Shown here in pieces: positions 8,288 through 16,754 of a stretch of 64,000 nt of DNA. The stretch comes from CAVTPU01 sp963736695 (GTDB lineage Bacteria > Actinomycetota > Actinomycetes > Mycobacteriales > Micromonosporaceae): the NCBI GenBank assembly GCA_963736695.1, contig CAVTPU010000001.1, positions 124,001 to 188,000 of the forward strand, read 5' to 3'. The stretch's first letter is position 1; every line of letters starts with the position of its first letter. The notes under the pieces were generated by a model. It made no database searches, was not told where the DNA came from, and worked only from the letters and a program-made list of their open reading frames with translations. A program made the position numbers and the translations under genes.

Positions 8288-8333
8288 TGTCGCCGGGCGG
8301 CTTCCCCCGTGGCCGCCCGGCGACACTCTTTTG
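8288..8333 (+). terminator. 14-bp-stem intrinsic terminator
   Basis: TGTCGCCGGGCGGC (8288-8301) is perfectly complementary to GCCGCCCGGCGACA (8312-8325) around a 10-nt loop and is followed by CTCTTTTG. The U-rich tail is on the + side only. Confidence 0.65.
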
Positions 8334-8361
8334 CGCATACAGTCTTCTCCAACAACACCTT

Positions 8362-8393
8362 CTCCTCACGGACTTCGTCCGGAGGAGTTTTTT
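8362..8393 (+). terminator. intrinsic terminator / possible attenuator upstream of the thioesterase gene
   Basis: CTCCTC (8362-8367) and CGGAC (8369-8373) pair with GTCCG (8377-8381) and GAGGAG (8382-8387). There is one bulged A and a three-base loop, and six T follow at 8388-8393. It ends 40 bp before the ATG at 8434. Confidence 0.65.
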
Positions 8394-8433
8394 GTGTACG
8401 CGCGACGCCCCGCGCACTGCGTAGGCTTAACCC

Positions 8434-8829
8434 ATGGGCCCGACTCTTGGTGCACGAGCCAGCATTGACCTGACTGTCACGGAGGCGGACACCGCACAGA
8501 GCCTCGGCTCTGGCGACGTCGCCGTGCTCGGCACGCCACGCGTGCTCGCGCTCGCCGAGGCCGCGACGATCGCGGCGCTGGTCCCCTCGCTCGCCCCGGA
8601 GCTGACCACCGTCGGGGTTCGGGCCGAGATCGATCACCTCGCGCCCACCGTGGTGGGCCGTTTCGTCACCGCCACCGCCGAACTCATCGACGTCGAGGAA
8701 CGCCGGCTCACCTTCGCCATCGAGGTTTACGAAGGACCGACAATCATCGCCCGGGGCTGTGTCAGCCGGATGATCGTCGATCGGGACCGGTTCCTGGCCA
8801 AGGCCCAAGCGCAGGCCCAGGCCCAGTGA
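8434..8829 (+). CDS. FlK-like hotdog-fold acyl-CoA thioesterase
   Basis: 131 residues. The hotdog signature GTPRVLALAEAATIAALVP, then TTVGVRAEIDHLAPTVVGRF and RRLTFAIEVYEGPTIIARG, matches the fluoroacetyl-CoA thioesterase (FlK)-like family of small thioesterases; the Thr/Glu/His catalytic layout is consistent. The C-terminus is a run of Gln-Ala dipeptides encoded by repeated CAGGCC/CAAGCG codons. No clear Shine-Dalgarno. The stop overlaps the ATG of the following hydrolase by one base (TGATG). Confidence 0.82.
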   Translation: MGPTLGARASIDLTVTEADTAQSLGSGDVAVLGTPRVLALAEAATIAALVPSLAPELTTVGVRAEIDHLAPTVVGRFVTATAELIDVEERRLTFAIEVYEGPTIIARGCVSRMIVDRDRFLAKAQAQAQAQ

Positions 8830-9668
8830 TGCTCATCGAGCCGGCCTTCACCGAGATCGCCGACCGGGTGCACGTGCTGCGACACCCGGTGCTCGACGTC
8901 AACACCACGCTCATCGTCGGCGACGAGGTCGCCGTCGTCGTCGACACCCTCTCCACCGACGAGCAGGCCCGCGCGCTGGTGCGCGCGATCCGCGCGGTCA
9001 CCCGCCACCCGCTCACGATCGTCAACACCCACCACCACTTCGACCACTGTTATGGCAACCGCGTGGTCGCGGCCACCACACCGGGCTGCGCCGTCTGGGC
9101 GCACACCGCGACCGCCGCCACGATGCGCGACCACGGCAGGCGCTGGCAGCACCTCTGGCACAAGGAGTGGCTGCACACCCACCCCGACCTCGCGGCCGGC
9201 CTCGCCGCCGTGGTTCTGCTGCCCCCCGACCGCACCGTCCACAATGAATCCACGATGGACATCGGCGGACGGGTGATCGGCCTGCACCACTGGGGTCGCG
9301 GTCACACCGACGGCGACCTGGTGGTCACGATCCCGGACGCGGGCGTGGCGCTCGCCGGCGATCTGGTCGAGCAGGGCGCGCCGCCGTCGTTCGACGACTC
9401 CTATCCGGTCGACTGGCCGGAGACTCTCGCCGCGATGCTCGAGACCCTCACGGCCGGCTCACTCGTCGTGCCCGGGCATGGGGCCGTCGTCGACCTCGAG
9501 TTCGTCCGCGACCAACACCGGGACCTGGCTCGACTGGCCTGGCTCATCCGCGAGGGCCACGGCGACGGGGTCGACGCGGCCGCCGTCGCCGAGGCCGCCC
9601 CCTACGACACCGATGTGGCCACGACCGCCGTGCGCCGCGGCTACGCCGAGCTCGCCGGACGGATCTGA
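8829..9668 (+). CDS. MBL-fold metallo-hydrolase
   Basis: Zinc-dependent hydrolase. The zinc motif appears as NTHHHFDHC (H-x-H-x-D-H), with further ligand positions in GRGHTDGDLVV, LAGDLVEQG and VVPGHGAVVD. About 279 residues, starting at ATG 8829 within the TGATG overlap (a GTG one codon earlier is also possible). The closest functional classes are glyoxalase II-like or quinoprotein-relay-like MBL proteins; the substrate is not predictable. It is co-transcribed with the thioesterase. Confidence 0.88.
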   Translation: MLIEPAFTEIADRVHVLRHPVLDVNTTLIVGDEVAVVVDTLSTDEQARALVRAIRAVTRHPLTIVNTHHHFDHCYGNRVVAATTPGCAVWAHTATAATMRDHGRRWQHLWHKEWLHTHPDLAAGLAAVVLLPPDRTVHNESTMDIGGRVIGLHHWGRGHTDGDLVVTIPDAGVALAGDLVEQGAPPSFDDSYPVDWPETLAAMLETLTAGSLVVPGHGAVVDLEFVRDQHRDLARLAWLIREGHGDGVDAAAVAEAAPYDTDVATTAVRRGYAELAGRI

Positions 9669-9721
9669 CCGAGGGGGCGGGACAGGCAACGTGCCGCCGG
9701 CCCGCCCACGGCGTACCCCGT

Positions 9722-11686
9722 CTAGACCATGGACCCGACCACGGGTTTGGTCAACAGGGCCGACTCGTTGCGGCCCACCCGCGGGTCGAGGGACTTCTCG
9801 ACGAAGATCGCGTGCCAGATGCAGAAGACGAGCACCGTCCAGACCTCACGCGAATAGTCGCCGTCGCCCCGCCGGTGCGCGTCGAGCAGGTCCCGCGCAT
9901 AGGGCAGGTCGAGCAGCTCCCCCGCGCCCGAGTTGGTGAGCAGGTCGCGGGCCCACTCATACATCTCGTTCTTCAACCACACCCGCGTGGGGGTGGGGAA
10001 ACCCAGCTTCTTGCGGTTGACGATCGGTGCCGGCACCACCTGGGCCAGGGCCTGACGCAGCGCGAACTTGGTCTCCACCGACCGGGGCGGCAGTTTGAGG
10101 TCGACCGGGATCGTCGACGCCACGGCGAAGACCTCCTTGTCGAGGAACGGCACCCGCACCTCGAGCGAGTGCGCCATCGACATGCGGTCGGCCTTGACGA
10201 GAATGTCGCCGCGCAGCCATGTGTAGACGTCGACATATTGCATCTTGGTGACGTCGTCGAGGCCCTCCCACTCGGCCTCGGCATAGATCGCGGCGGTCAC
10301 ATCGGTATATCGCACCGCCGGGTCATAACGACGCAGCAGCCGCTGTTTCTGCTCCTCATTGAAGATGCGCGCGTTGCCATAATATCGTTGCTCGATCGGG
10401 GTTGTGCCACGCTCGAGGAAGCTCTTTCCCTTGACTCCGTGCGGAATCACCTTCGACACGGCCCGCAGTCCACTCTGGATCTGCGGCGGCAGGCCGTTGA
10501 CCGTCGCGAGCGACAACGGCTCGCGATAAATGGTGTAACCGCCGAAGAACTCATCGGCCCCCTCACCGGAGAGGACCACGGTGACGTGTTCGGCCGCCTT
10601 CTTCGCCACGAAATACAGCGGCACGAGCGCCGGGTCGGCCACCGGATCGTCGAGGTGCCAGACGATGCGCGGCAACGCCTCCATCATGTCGGTCGGGCCG
10701 ATCTTGGTGGCGATGGTGGTGACGTTCAACTCGCGCGCCGACTCCTGCGCGACATCGATCTCCGAATATCCGGGCACGTCATAGCCGACGGTGAAGGTGA
10801 GGATCTTCGGGTTGAACTCGCGTGCCAGCGCCACGATCGCCGTCGAGTCGATGCCCGAGGAGAGGAACGCGCCGACCGGCACGTCCGAGCGCATGTGCAG
10901 CCGCACGCTCTCCCGCAGCACCTCCTCGATGCGCCGATACAGCGCCTGCGGGTTGTCCACCGGGGCCGGACGGAACTGCGCGCGATAATAGCGCCGAGTC
11001 TTCACCTGCTCGCCCGGAACATACGTCAACGACTCGCCCGAACCGAGCCGATCGATGCCCTGATGCAGGGTCTGTGGCTCCGGCACATATTGCAGAGTCA
11101 GATAGTGCGACAGATTCGCCGTGTTGAGCGCCGTGGCGACGACTCCCGTGCTCTCCGTCGGCAGGGCCAACAACGCCTTCTTCTCACTGGCGAAATAAAG
11201 CCCGTCGGCGGTCCGCAGATAATGCAAAGGCTTGATCCCGTACGGGTCACGCGCCGCGAAGACGCGGCGCTGCTCACTGTCCCACAGGACAAAAGCGAAC
11301 ATGCCCCGAAGCCGGTTGAGCACCGCCTCGCCCCAATAGTGATAACCCGCGACGATCACCTCACCGTCGCCCTGGGTCGCGAACTCCGCCCCGAAGGTCT
11401 CGACCAGCTCACGCCGCAGCTCAATGTAGTTGTAGATCTCGCCGTTGAAGGTCAGCAGATAACGCCCCGCGTCGGGCCCCGTCGGCGGATAGGGCAGCGG
11501 CTCGTGACTGAACTCCACGTCGATGATCGACAACCGCTTGTGGGCGAACACCACGTCGGACGAGACCACCTCGACCCCCGTCTCGTCGGGTCCCCGATGG
11601 TGCATGCACTCCAAGGCCGCCGAGATCTCCTCCCGTCGGGCCGGCGCGGTCGCGGTGTCACTGACGAAGACGAGCACTCCACACAT
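9722..11686 (-). CDS. asnB: glutamine-hydrolysing asparagine synthetase
   Basis: Makes asparagine from aspartate with ATP and glutamine. The start is set at ATG 11686 because class II glutaminases need Cys as residue 2 after Met removal: MCGVLVFVSD. The N-terminal glutaminase has RLSIIDVEFSHEPL and TFNGEIYNY; the synthetase domain has the pyrophosphate loop SSGIDSTAIVALA, LSGEGADEFFGGY and a C-terminal VRVPFLDKE. Length 654 residues, as in the actinobacterial AsnB/WbpS-like group. It is divergent from the aminopeptidase gene with 83 bp between. Confidence 0.95.
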   Translation of the reverse strand: MCGVLVFVSDTATAPARREEISAALECMHHRGPDETGVEVVSSDVVFAHKRLSIIDVEFSHEPLPYPPTGPDAGRYLLTFNGEIYNYIELRRELVETFGAEFATQGDGEVIVAGYHYWGEAVLNRLRGMFAFVLWDSEQRRVFAARDPYGIKPLHYLRTADGLYFASEKKALLALPTESTGVVATALNTANLSHYLTLQYVPEPQTLHQGIDRLGSGESLTYVPGEQVKTRRYYRAQFRPAPVDNPQALYRRIEEVLRESVRLHMRSDVPVGAFLSSGIDSTAIVALAREFNPKILTFTVGYDVPGYSEIDVAQESARELNVTTIATKIGPTDMMEALPRIVWHLDDPVADPALVPLYFVAKKAAEHVTVVLSGEGADEFFGGYTIYREPLSLATVNGLPPQIQSGLRAVSKVIPHGVKGKSFLERGTTPIEQRYYGNARIFNEEQKQRLLRRYDPAVRYTDVTAAIYAEAEWEGLDDVTKMQYVDVYTWLRGDILVKADRMSMAHSLEVRVPFLDKEVFAVASTIPVDLKLPPRSVETKFALRQALAQVVPAPIVNRKKLGFPTPTRVWLKNEMYEWARDLLTNSGAGELLDLPYARDLLDAHRRGDGDYSREVWTVLVFCIWHAIFVEKSLDPRVGRNESALLTKPVVGSMV

Positions 11687-11769
11687 GCTGGTCATCTTGT
11701 CACGCGCTAACCTGTCAGGTGGGCTGCGGGCACACCACGGCGCCTGCCGCACGGGACTGAGGAGGCCGG

Positions 11770-13248
11770 ATGTCCACGGAAAACCCACCCTCACCAGCGG
11801 CGGAGGCCGGCACGCGGACCCACGACGATCCGCACCCGGAGGCATTCCGAGAATTCATGCGTACGGGTTGGCGGGAAAGCCCACTCGACGTGCGCCTGCG
11901 GCCGGACGCCGCCCACTACGCCCGCCGTCGCGCCACCGTCAGCGCCGCCTTCCCCGGCGAGATCCTGATCATCCCCAGCGGGGGCGAGAAGGTCCGGGCC
12001 AACGACACATTCTTCCCGTTCCGCCCCGGCAGCGACTTCGTCTGGCTCACCGGCGAGCACGACCCCGACTCGGTGCTGATCATGAACCCGACCGGGAACG
12101 GACACGACGCGGCGCTGTATGTGCGCGACCGGTCCGGCCGCGACAGCGACGAGTTCTTCCGCAACGCCATCCACGGCGAGCTGTGGGTGGGCCGCCGACA
12201 CACCCTCGCCGAGAAGGCCACCGAACTCGGCGTCGAGACCCGCGACCTGTGCGCACTGCCCACCGCGCTCGCCGGCTGCGCGCCCGGACGCACCCGGGTG
12301 CTGCGCGGGCTCGACTCGGTCGTCGACGCGGCGGTCGCGCCGTTCGACGAGACCCGGTCCGGCGCCCGCGACGACGAGTTCGCCGCCGTGCTCTCCGAGC
12401 TGCGCCTGGTCAAGGACGAGTGGGAGATCGCCCAACTGCAGGACGCCATCGACTCGACGGTGCGCGGATTCGAAGACGTCGCACGGGTGCTCCCCGCCGA
12501 CCGGGGTGTCGCCGAACGGCTCCTCGAAGGCGTCTTCGCGTTGCGCGCCCGCCACGACGGCAACGACGTGGGCTATTCGTCGATCGTGGGCGGCGGCGCG
12601 CACGCGACGATCCTGCACTGGGTGCGCAACGACGGGCGGACCACGCCCGGCGAGCTGCTGCTCATGGACATGGGGGTGGAGGGACGTCACCTCTACACCG
12701 CCGACGTGACCCGCACCCTGCCGGTCAACGGCCGGTTCACCCCGCTGCAGCGCGACGTCTATGACATCGTCGCCCGCTCACAGCAGGCCGGCATCGACAC
12801 CGTCAAACCCGGGGTCGCGTTCCTCGACGTGGCCCTGGCCTGCGACACGGTGCTCGCCGAGGGGCTGCGCGACCTCGGCCTGCTGCCGGTCTCGGTCGAC
12901 GAGGCGTTGAGCAAGCAGAGTCGGGTCTTCAAACGGTGGACCCTGCACGGATTCGGGCACATGCTCGGTCTCGACGTGCACGACTGCGGGCAGGCCCGGG
13001 GCGAGCACTATCGCGAGGGCGCGCTGGGCGAGTCCTATGTGCTCACCGTCGAGCCGGGGCTCTATTTCCAGAGCGACGACGAACTCGTCCCGGCCGAACT
13101 GCGGGGCGTCGGTGTGCGCATCGAAGACGATGTGCTCGTCACGGCGTCGGGCTCACGAGTGCTCTCCGATGGCCTGCCCCGCACCGCCGATGAGGTCGAG
13201 GCGTGGCTCGCCGCGCAGCGCGACGCCGGCCCCCGCCTGCCCGACTGA
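11770..13248 (+). CDS. pepP: Xaa-Pro aminopeptidase (aminopeptidase P)
   Basis: Removes N-terminal residues preceding proline; Mn-dependent M24B peptidase. 492 residues from ATG 11770 with GAGGAGG upstream. The N-terminal AMP_N domain includes ILIIPSGGEKVRANDTFFPF. The pita-bread catalytic domain shows metal ligands in LLMDMGVEG and YTADVTRT (two Asp), HGFGHMLGLDVHD (His), TVEPGLYF (Glu) and GVRIEDDVLV (Glu). A terminator follows directly. Confidence 0.94.
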   Translation: MSTENPPSPAAEAGTRTHDDPHPEAFREFMRTGWRESPLDVRLRPDAAHYARRRATVSAAFPGEILIIPSGGEKVRANDTFFPFRPGSDFVWLTGEHDPDSVLIMNPTGNGHDAALYVRDRSGRDSDEFFRNAIHGELWVGRRHTLAEKATELGVETRDLCALPTALAGCAPGRTRVLRGLDSVVDAAVAPFDETRSGARDDEFAAVLSELRLVKDEWEIAQLQDAIDSTVRGFEDVARVLPADRGVAERLLEGVFALRARHDGNDVGYSSIVGGGAHATILHWVRNDGRTTPGELLLMDMGVEGRHLYTADVTRTLPVNGRFTPLQRDVYDIVARSQQAGIDTVKPGVAFLDVALACDTVLAEGLRDLGLLPVSVDEALSKQSRVFKRWTLHGFGHMLGLDVHDCGQARGEHYREGALGESYVLTVEPGLYFQSDDELVPAELRGVGVRIEDDVLVTASGSRVLSDGLPRTADEVEAWLAAQRDAGPRLPD

Positions 13249-13250
13249 AC

Positions 13251-13283
13251 CGCTCGCAGGCCGACCGGCGAGCGTTCCCTTCT
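13251..13283 (+). terminator. terminator after pepP
   Basis: CGCTCGC (13251-13257) pairs with GCGAGCG (13268-13274), followed by the pyrimidine-rich TTCCCTTCTT. It lies between convergent genes. Confidence 0.6.
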
Positions 13284-13315
13284 TAACGATGACAACCTGA
13301 GCCCTGTTGACAAAC

Positions 13316-15049
13316 TCAGTCGAAATCTATTTGGGTGGCGGGGAGTGCGGCGGTTATGCGCTGCCGGGTTGCGTGGTTGAAATTGTTCCGCTCCAAATTG
13401 AGCCACTCCAGGTGGGGGAGGTCGAGAAGTTCGTCGGGCAGGTCGGTCAGACCGTTCCGGACCAGGTCGAGTCGACGCAGAGTTTGCCACGCGCCGATGC
13501 CGGTGAGCATGTCGGGCGTGAGCGGACCGCGGTTTTCGTCGCCCCAAAGTCCGATTGCAATGTCCTCGATCGCGGGAAGCGGCATGGAGAATAGTGGGCG
13601 GAGCAGGTCGTGGCCCGGCCGCCGACCCTCGCTGGTGCCGCCGGTGAGTCGCAACACCCGCAGCTTCGGAAGTCGAGACAGGTCAGGAAGCGGAGTCTTC
13701 ATCGGCCCGAGTGAGTTACCGAGGTTGAGTTCCTCCAAGTGGACCAAGTCGAGCAGGCTGTCCGGGATTTCGAAGAACAGGTTCTGGGCCAGGTCGAGCA
13801 TGGTCAGGTTGGGAAAACTGGTCAACCCATCCGGAAACCCAGGCAAGTGATTTCTAGAACCACCGCGAATCTGAATCTCACGCAGGCTGGCTAGTCCACG
13901 CATTTGCGGGGGAATGACGACACCTGTCCCGTCTGCGACGAGTCGACGCAGGCTGGTAAGACGGCCCAGCGCTTCCGGTAGGGGAAACGGTGTCGCCCAT
14001 AGCTCACCGCTTATTCCGGCTGACAGAGCTGAGAGTTCAAGTTCCTCGAGGTTGACCAGCTCGCCAATGGAGTCCGGCAGTGGAAAAGGCTCACGCCTCA
14101 CCGCGTTGTCCGACACTCGCAATATCCGTAGTTGACCCAGTCGACCGATCGATTCGGGCAGCTTGGTCAGCCCACATTTTCGCACCGACAGCTCTTCCAG
14201 ATGTGCGAGCTCGCCGATGTCGTCGGGCAGGTGGCCGATCGGGTTGTCGTCGACGATGAGGCGGCGCAGGGTGGGCATCGCCGTGACACCGGCTGGCAAC
14301 GCCTTGAGCCTGCGGTCAGTGAGATCCAGTGTGGACGCTCCGCTTGCGATCGCCGCCGCCACGTGGTCGGCCGTAGCCTCGTCCAACGTACGGGCGCCTT
14401 CCCTGAGCACCGGCTGCCCGGCCCGCAGCCGCTCAAGGAACTTGTCGAACCGGATCTCGTTCTCTTCGTGATCCACCACCTCGGCGACGAAAGCCTCGAC
14501 GAGGTTGGACTCGTCGAAATCGACCCTCGCGTCGGCTCCGCGCCAATAGGGATGGCGGGTGTCGACAATCAACGCCTCACGTGGCTCGCAGGACAGAATT
14601 CGCCCATGGTTGATCACCCAGGGAGCAGAGACATCGACATCTCCCATACCTTCGTTGCCGCAGCAATAGACGGCATATTTGATCGTGCCGGTGACGTAAA
14701 CCTCGCTGTCCTCACACTCAAGCGTCTCGGCCCAGATTAAACCGCCTACATAGAGACACGGCGTGTAGTCATATAAGTCGATTGGACCGTTCACGGTGAG
14801 ATTACCCGAGATCGCGATAATCGCGATGTTCGCCACACCCAACGACTTCATCGCATCGGAGAAGCTGCCATCGATAGTGAGGTCACCATCGAACAACGCC
14901 ACATCTTCTCCGCAGGACTGTTGGATGTGGCACGAGAGAAGCTCGTCGAGGCGGGCGTCGGCCTCGTCGAAATCCAGAACCTCCAGAGTGGCCTGCTTGG
15001 AGGTGGCGGAGGTTGGGGTGTCGGTTTCCGGGGTGGAGGCGTCGGTCAT
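13316..15049 (-). CDS. leucine-rich-repeat protein with N-terminal beta-helix-like region
   Basis: 577 residues from ATG 15049. Residues of about 225-577 are ten or more LRR units of the bacterial short type (for example LEELSVRKCGLTKLPESIGR and LDLVRNGLTDLPDELLDLPH). The N-terminal part (about 45-190) has repeating short strands (LTIDGSFSD, LTVNGPIDLY, VYVTGTIKYA) that look like a right-handed beta-helix or polymer-forming fold, joined by an acidic helical linker. No signal peptide, so probably cytoplasmic. It may be a protein-interaction module or an effector/immunity component; no catalytic motif is seen. Lower GC than neighbours, which hints at transfer. Confidence 0.8.
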   Translation of the reverse strand: MTDASTPETDTPTSATSKQATLEVLDFDEADARLDELLSCHIQQSCGEDVALFDGDLTIDGSFSDAMKSLGVANIAIIAISGNLTVNGPIDLYDYTPCLYVGGLIWAETLECEDSEVYVTGTIKYAVYCCGNEGMGDVDVSAPWVINHGRILSCEPREALIVDTRHPYWRGADARVDFDESNLVEAFVAEVVDHEENEIRFDKFLERLRAGQPVLREGARTLDEATADHVAAAIASGASTLDLTDRRLKALPAGVTAMPTLRRLIVDDNPIGHLPDDIGELAHLEELSVRKCGLTKLPESIGRLGQLRILRVSDNAVRREPFPLPDSIGELVNLEELELSALSAGISGELWATPFPLPEALGRLTSLRRLVADGTGVVIPPQMRGLASLREIQIRGGSRNHLPGFPDGLTSFPNLTMLDLAQNLFFEIPDSLLDLVHLEELNLGNSLGPMKTPLPDLSRLPKLRVLRLTGGTSEGRRPGHDLLRPLFSMPLPAIEDIAIGLWGDENRGPLTPDMLTGIGAWQTLRRLDLVRNGLTDLPDELLDLPHLEWLNLERNNFNHATRQRITAALPATQIDFD

Positions 15050-15252
15050 GTCGTGACGATATCAGCGGCCTCTGACGGTTTGATTTTATTGCATGAGGCC
15101 CCTCGTGAGGCTTCGTGAGGCTTGCCTCGGAGTGAAATGACAGGCAACCGTTGCCGCCGACTCACGCTGACGAGGAAGGTGCAGGGAATCGCGAGGCACG
15201 GCTCGACCTTCCGGTGTGGACGGTCGAGCTATGCGCGGCTGGCCATCGGAGT

Positions 15253-16735
15253 TCAGACGCGATAGAGCACATCCAGATAGGTGCGCAGCAGATCGTCGAC
15301 GTCGGCGCGGGTGTCGGGCATGGCCGCCATGCCATACAGCGGCGCCATGAGGCCACCACCGGGGTCTTTCCGCGCGTCGGCAACACATTCAGCCAGGTCG
15401 TCGAGGAAGCGGCGGGCGACCCCGTCCTGGGTGTGCCGAAGCGTGACGCAGATGTGCACGGCCGCCGGGTGTTGCAACCCGTTGAGGCTCCAGCCTCTGC
15501 TCGCCATCCGGTCGAGCACGTCATAGATGCTGAATTCGCCAGCGTGCGGCTCGGCGGAGACAGGAGCGTTAGAGTCCGGATCGGCGACGCTCGGATCAGC
15601 AGCAATCGAATCAGCCTCGGCAGCAAACGCGATCACCCACAGTGGATCGCCGAGCACCCGCAGTCCACGAATCGCGGCGATGCCGTCGCGGATCTCCGCC
15701 GCCGTCCGCAAGACACGGTCGGTGGCGTCGAGATAACCGTCCTCACCGATGCTCACCATCGCCGCCCATGTCTGCGCCGACAACGCCCCGGGCCGACTGC
15801 CGGCGAAGGTCGGCGAGAAATACAGCCCGCCCGGCCAGTCGGTGGTGGCGTAGAACTGCCGTTCCCGCAACGCGGCGTCTCGCCACAGCAGCACCGAGGT
15901 GCCCTTCGCCCCGAAGCCGAACTTGTGCGTGTCGCACGACATGGACGTCACTCCGGGCACGCGAAAGTCGAACGGCGCCACCGGATAGCCGAGCCGTTCG
16001 GCCCACGGCAGCACGAATCCGCCGAGACATGCGTCGGTGTGGAAACCCACTCCGGCGCTCGGCCGCGATCGCGGCCATCTCCTCGATCGGGTCGGCCACC
16101 CCGTGCGGAAACTGCACCGCCGACCCGACGACCGCCACCGTGTTGTCGGTGATGGCGTCCCGCACGGCGCCCACGTCGGCCCGCATGTCGGGGCCGACCG
16201 GCACGCGCCGGAGGGTGATTCCGAAATATTGGCCGGCTTTGTCGAATGCCGCGTGGGCGGTCGTCGGCAACACCACCTCCGGCTCGGTGATCCCCCGGGT
16301 GGCTCGGGCGTGATCGCGATATGTGCGCATGGCCAGCAGCAGCGACTCGGTGCCGCCTGACGTGACGGTGCCGCACGCGGGCGGATCGCACTCGTCACCG
16401 TGCAACATCGCCGAGGTCATCGCGACCACCTCGGCCTCGCATTTTGTGATGCTCGGCCACAGGTCGGAGTGCAGGGGGTTGGCTTGGCTGAACAGGCCAT
16501 AGATCTGGTTGAGGAACTCCACGTGGTCACGGTCGCCGTGATAGACCGCGCCGGAGGCGAAACCGGACTCCCACCGGGGCCGCTCCTCCTCGGCCAACTC
16601 GGTCAGTTCGGCGAGCACCTCGGCCCGGGTTCGGCCGGCGGCCGGCAGGTGCGCGACGGGGGCGATCCGGTCCCGATAGGGCTTGAGTTGCGGGGTGAGC
16701 ATCGCCGCGATGGCCTCACGCTGGTCGGCGTCCAT
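15253..16735 (-). CDS. PLP-dependent decarboxylase/lyase, sphingosine-1-phosphate lyase-like; frame shifted
   Basis: Group II PLP enzyme. From ATG 16735 the first frame gives GFASGAVYHGD, FSQANPLHSDLWPS, CGTVTSGGTESLLLAM and GSAVQFPHGVADPIEEMAAI. At about 16050-16060 homology passes to another frame: GVGFHTDACLGGFVLPW, then the PLP lysine in CDTHKFGFGAKGTSVLL. This is the S1P-lyase/tyrosine-decarboxylase pattern. The shift equals one inserted base and is probably an error. It lies 19 bp downstream of a FGGY kinase gene in the same direction, suggesting a joint pathway in which a phosphorylated substrate is cleaved (inference). Confidence 0.83.
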
Positions 16736-16754
16736 AGTGGTCGAAGACTCCTCG

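Larger units (their letters stand above)
8053..8433. other. 381-bp divergent intergenic region with two + strand terminators
   Basis: No credible coding frame. It separates moxR (minus) from the thioesterase gene (plus). The left 200 bp is A/T-richer and carries short inverted repeats (for example CAGAAA/TTTCTG at 8175-8188). The right half holds two terminator-shaped hairpins (8288-8333, 8362-8393) that both face the + strand although no + gene precedes them, so an untranslated RNA or an attenuated leader is suggested. Confidence 0.5.

Noticed and set aside
8053..8808. Extended N-terminus of MoxR to 8808
   Set aside because: The added residues lack conservation; the GTG at 8052 has a clear Shine-Dalgarno.
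9812..11710. Long plus-strand open frame opposite asnB
   Set aside because: Antisense shadow of a strongly conserved gene, no domain visible.
11687..11845. Longer asnB start
   Set aside because: It would bury the catalytic Cys, which must follow the initiator Met.
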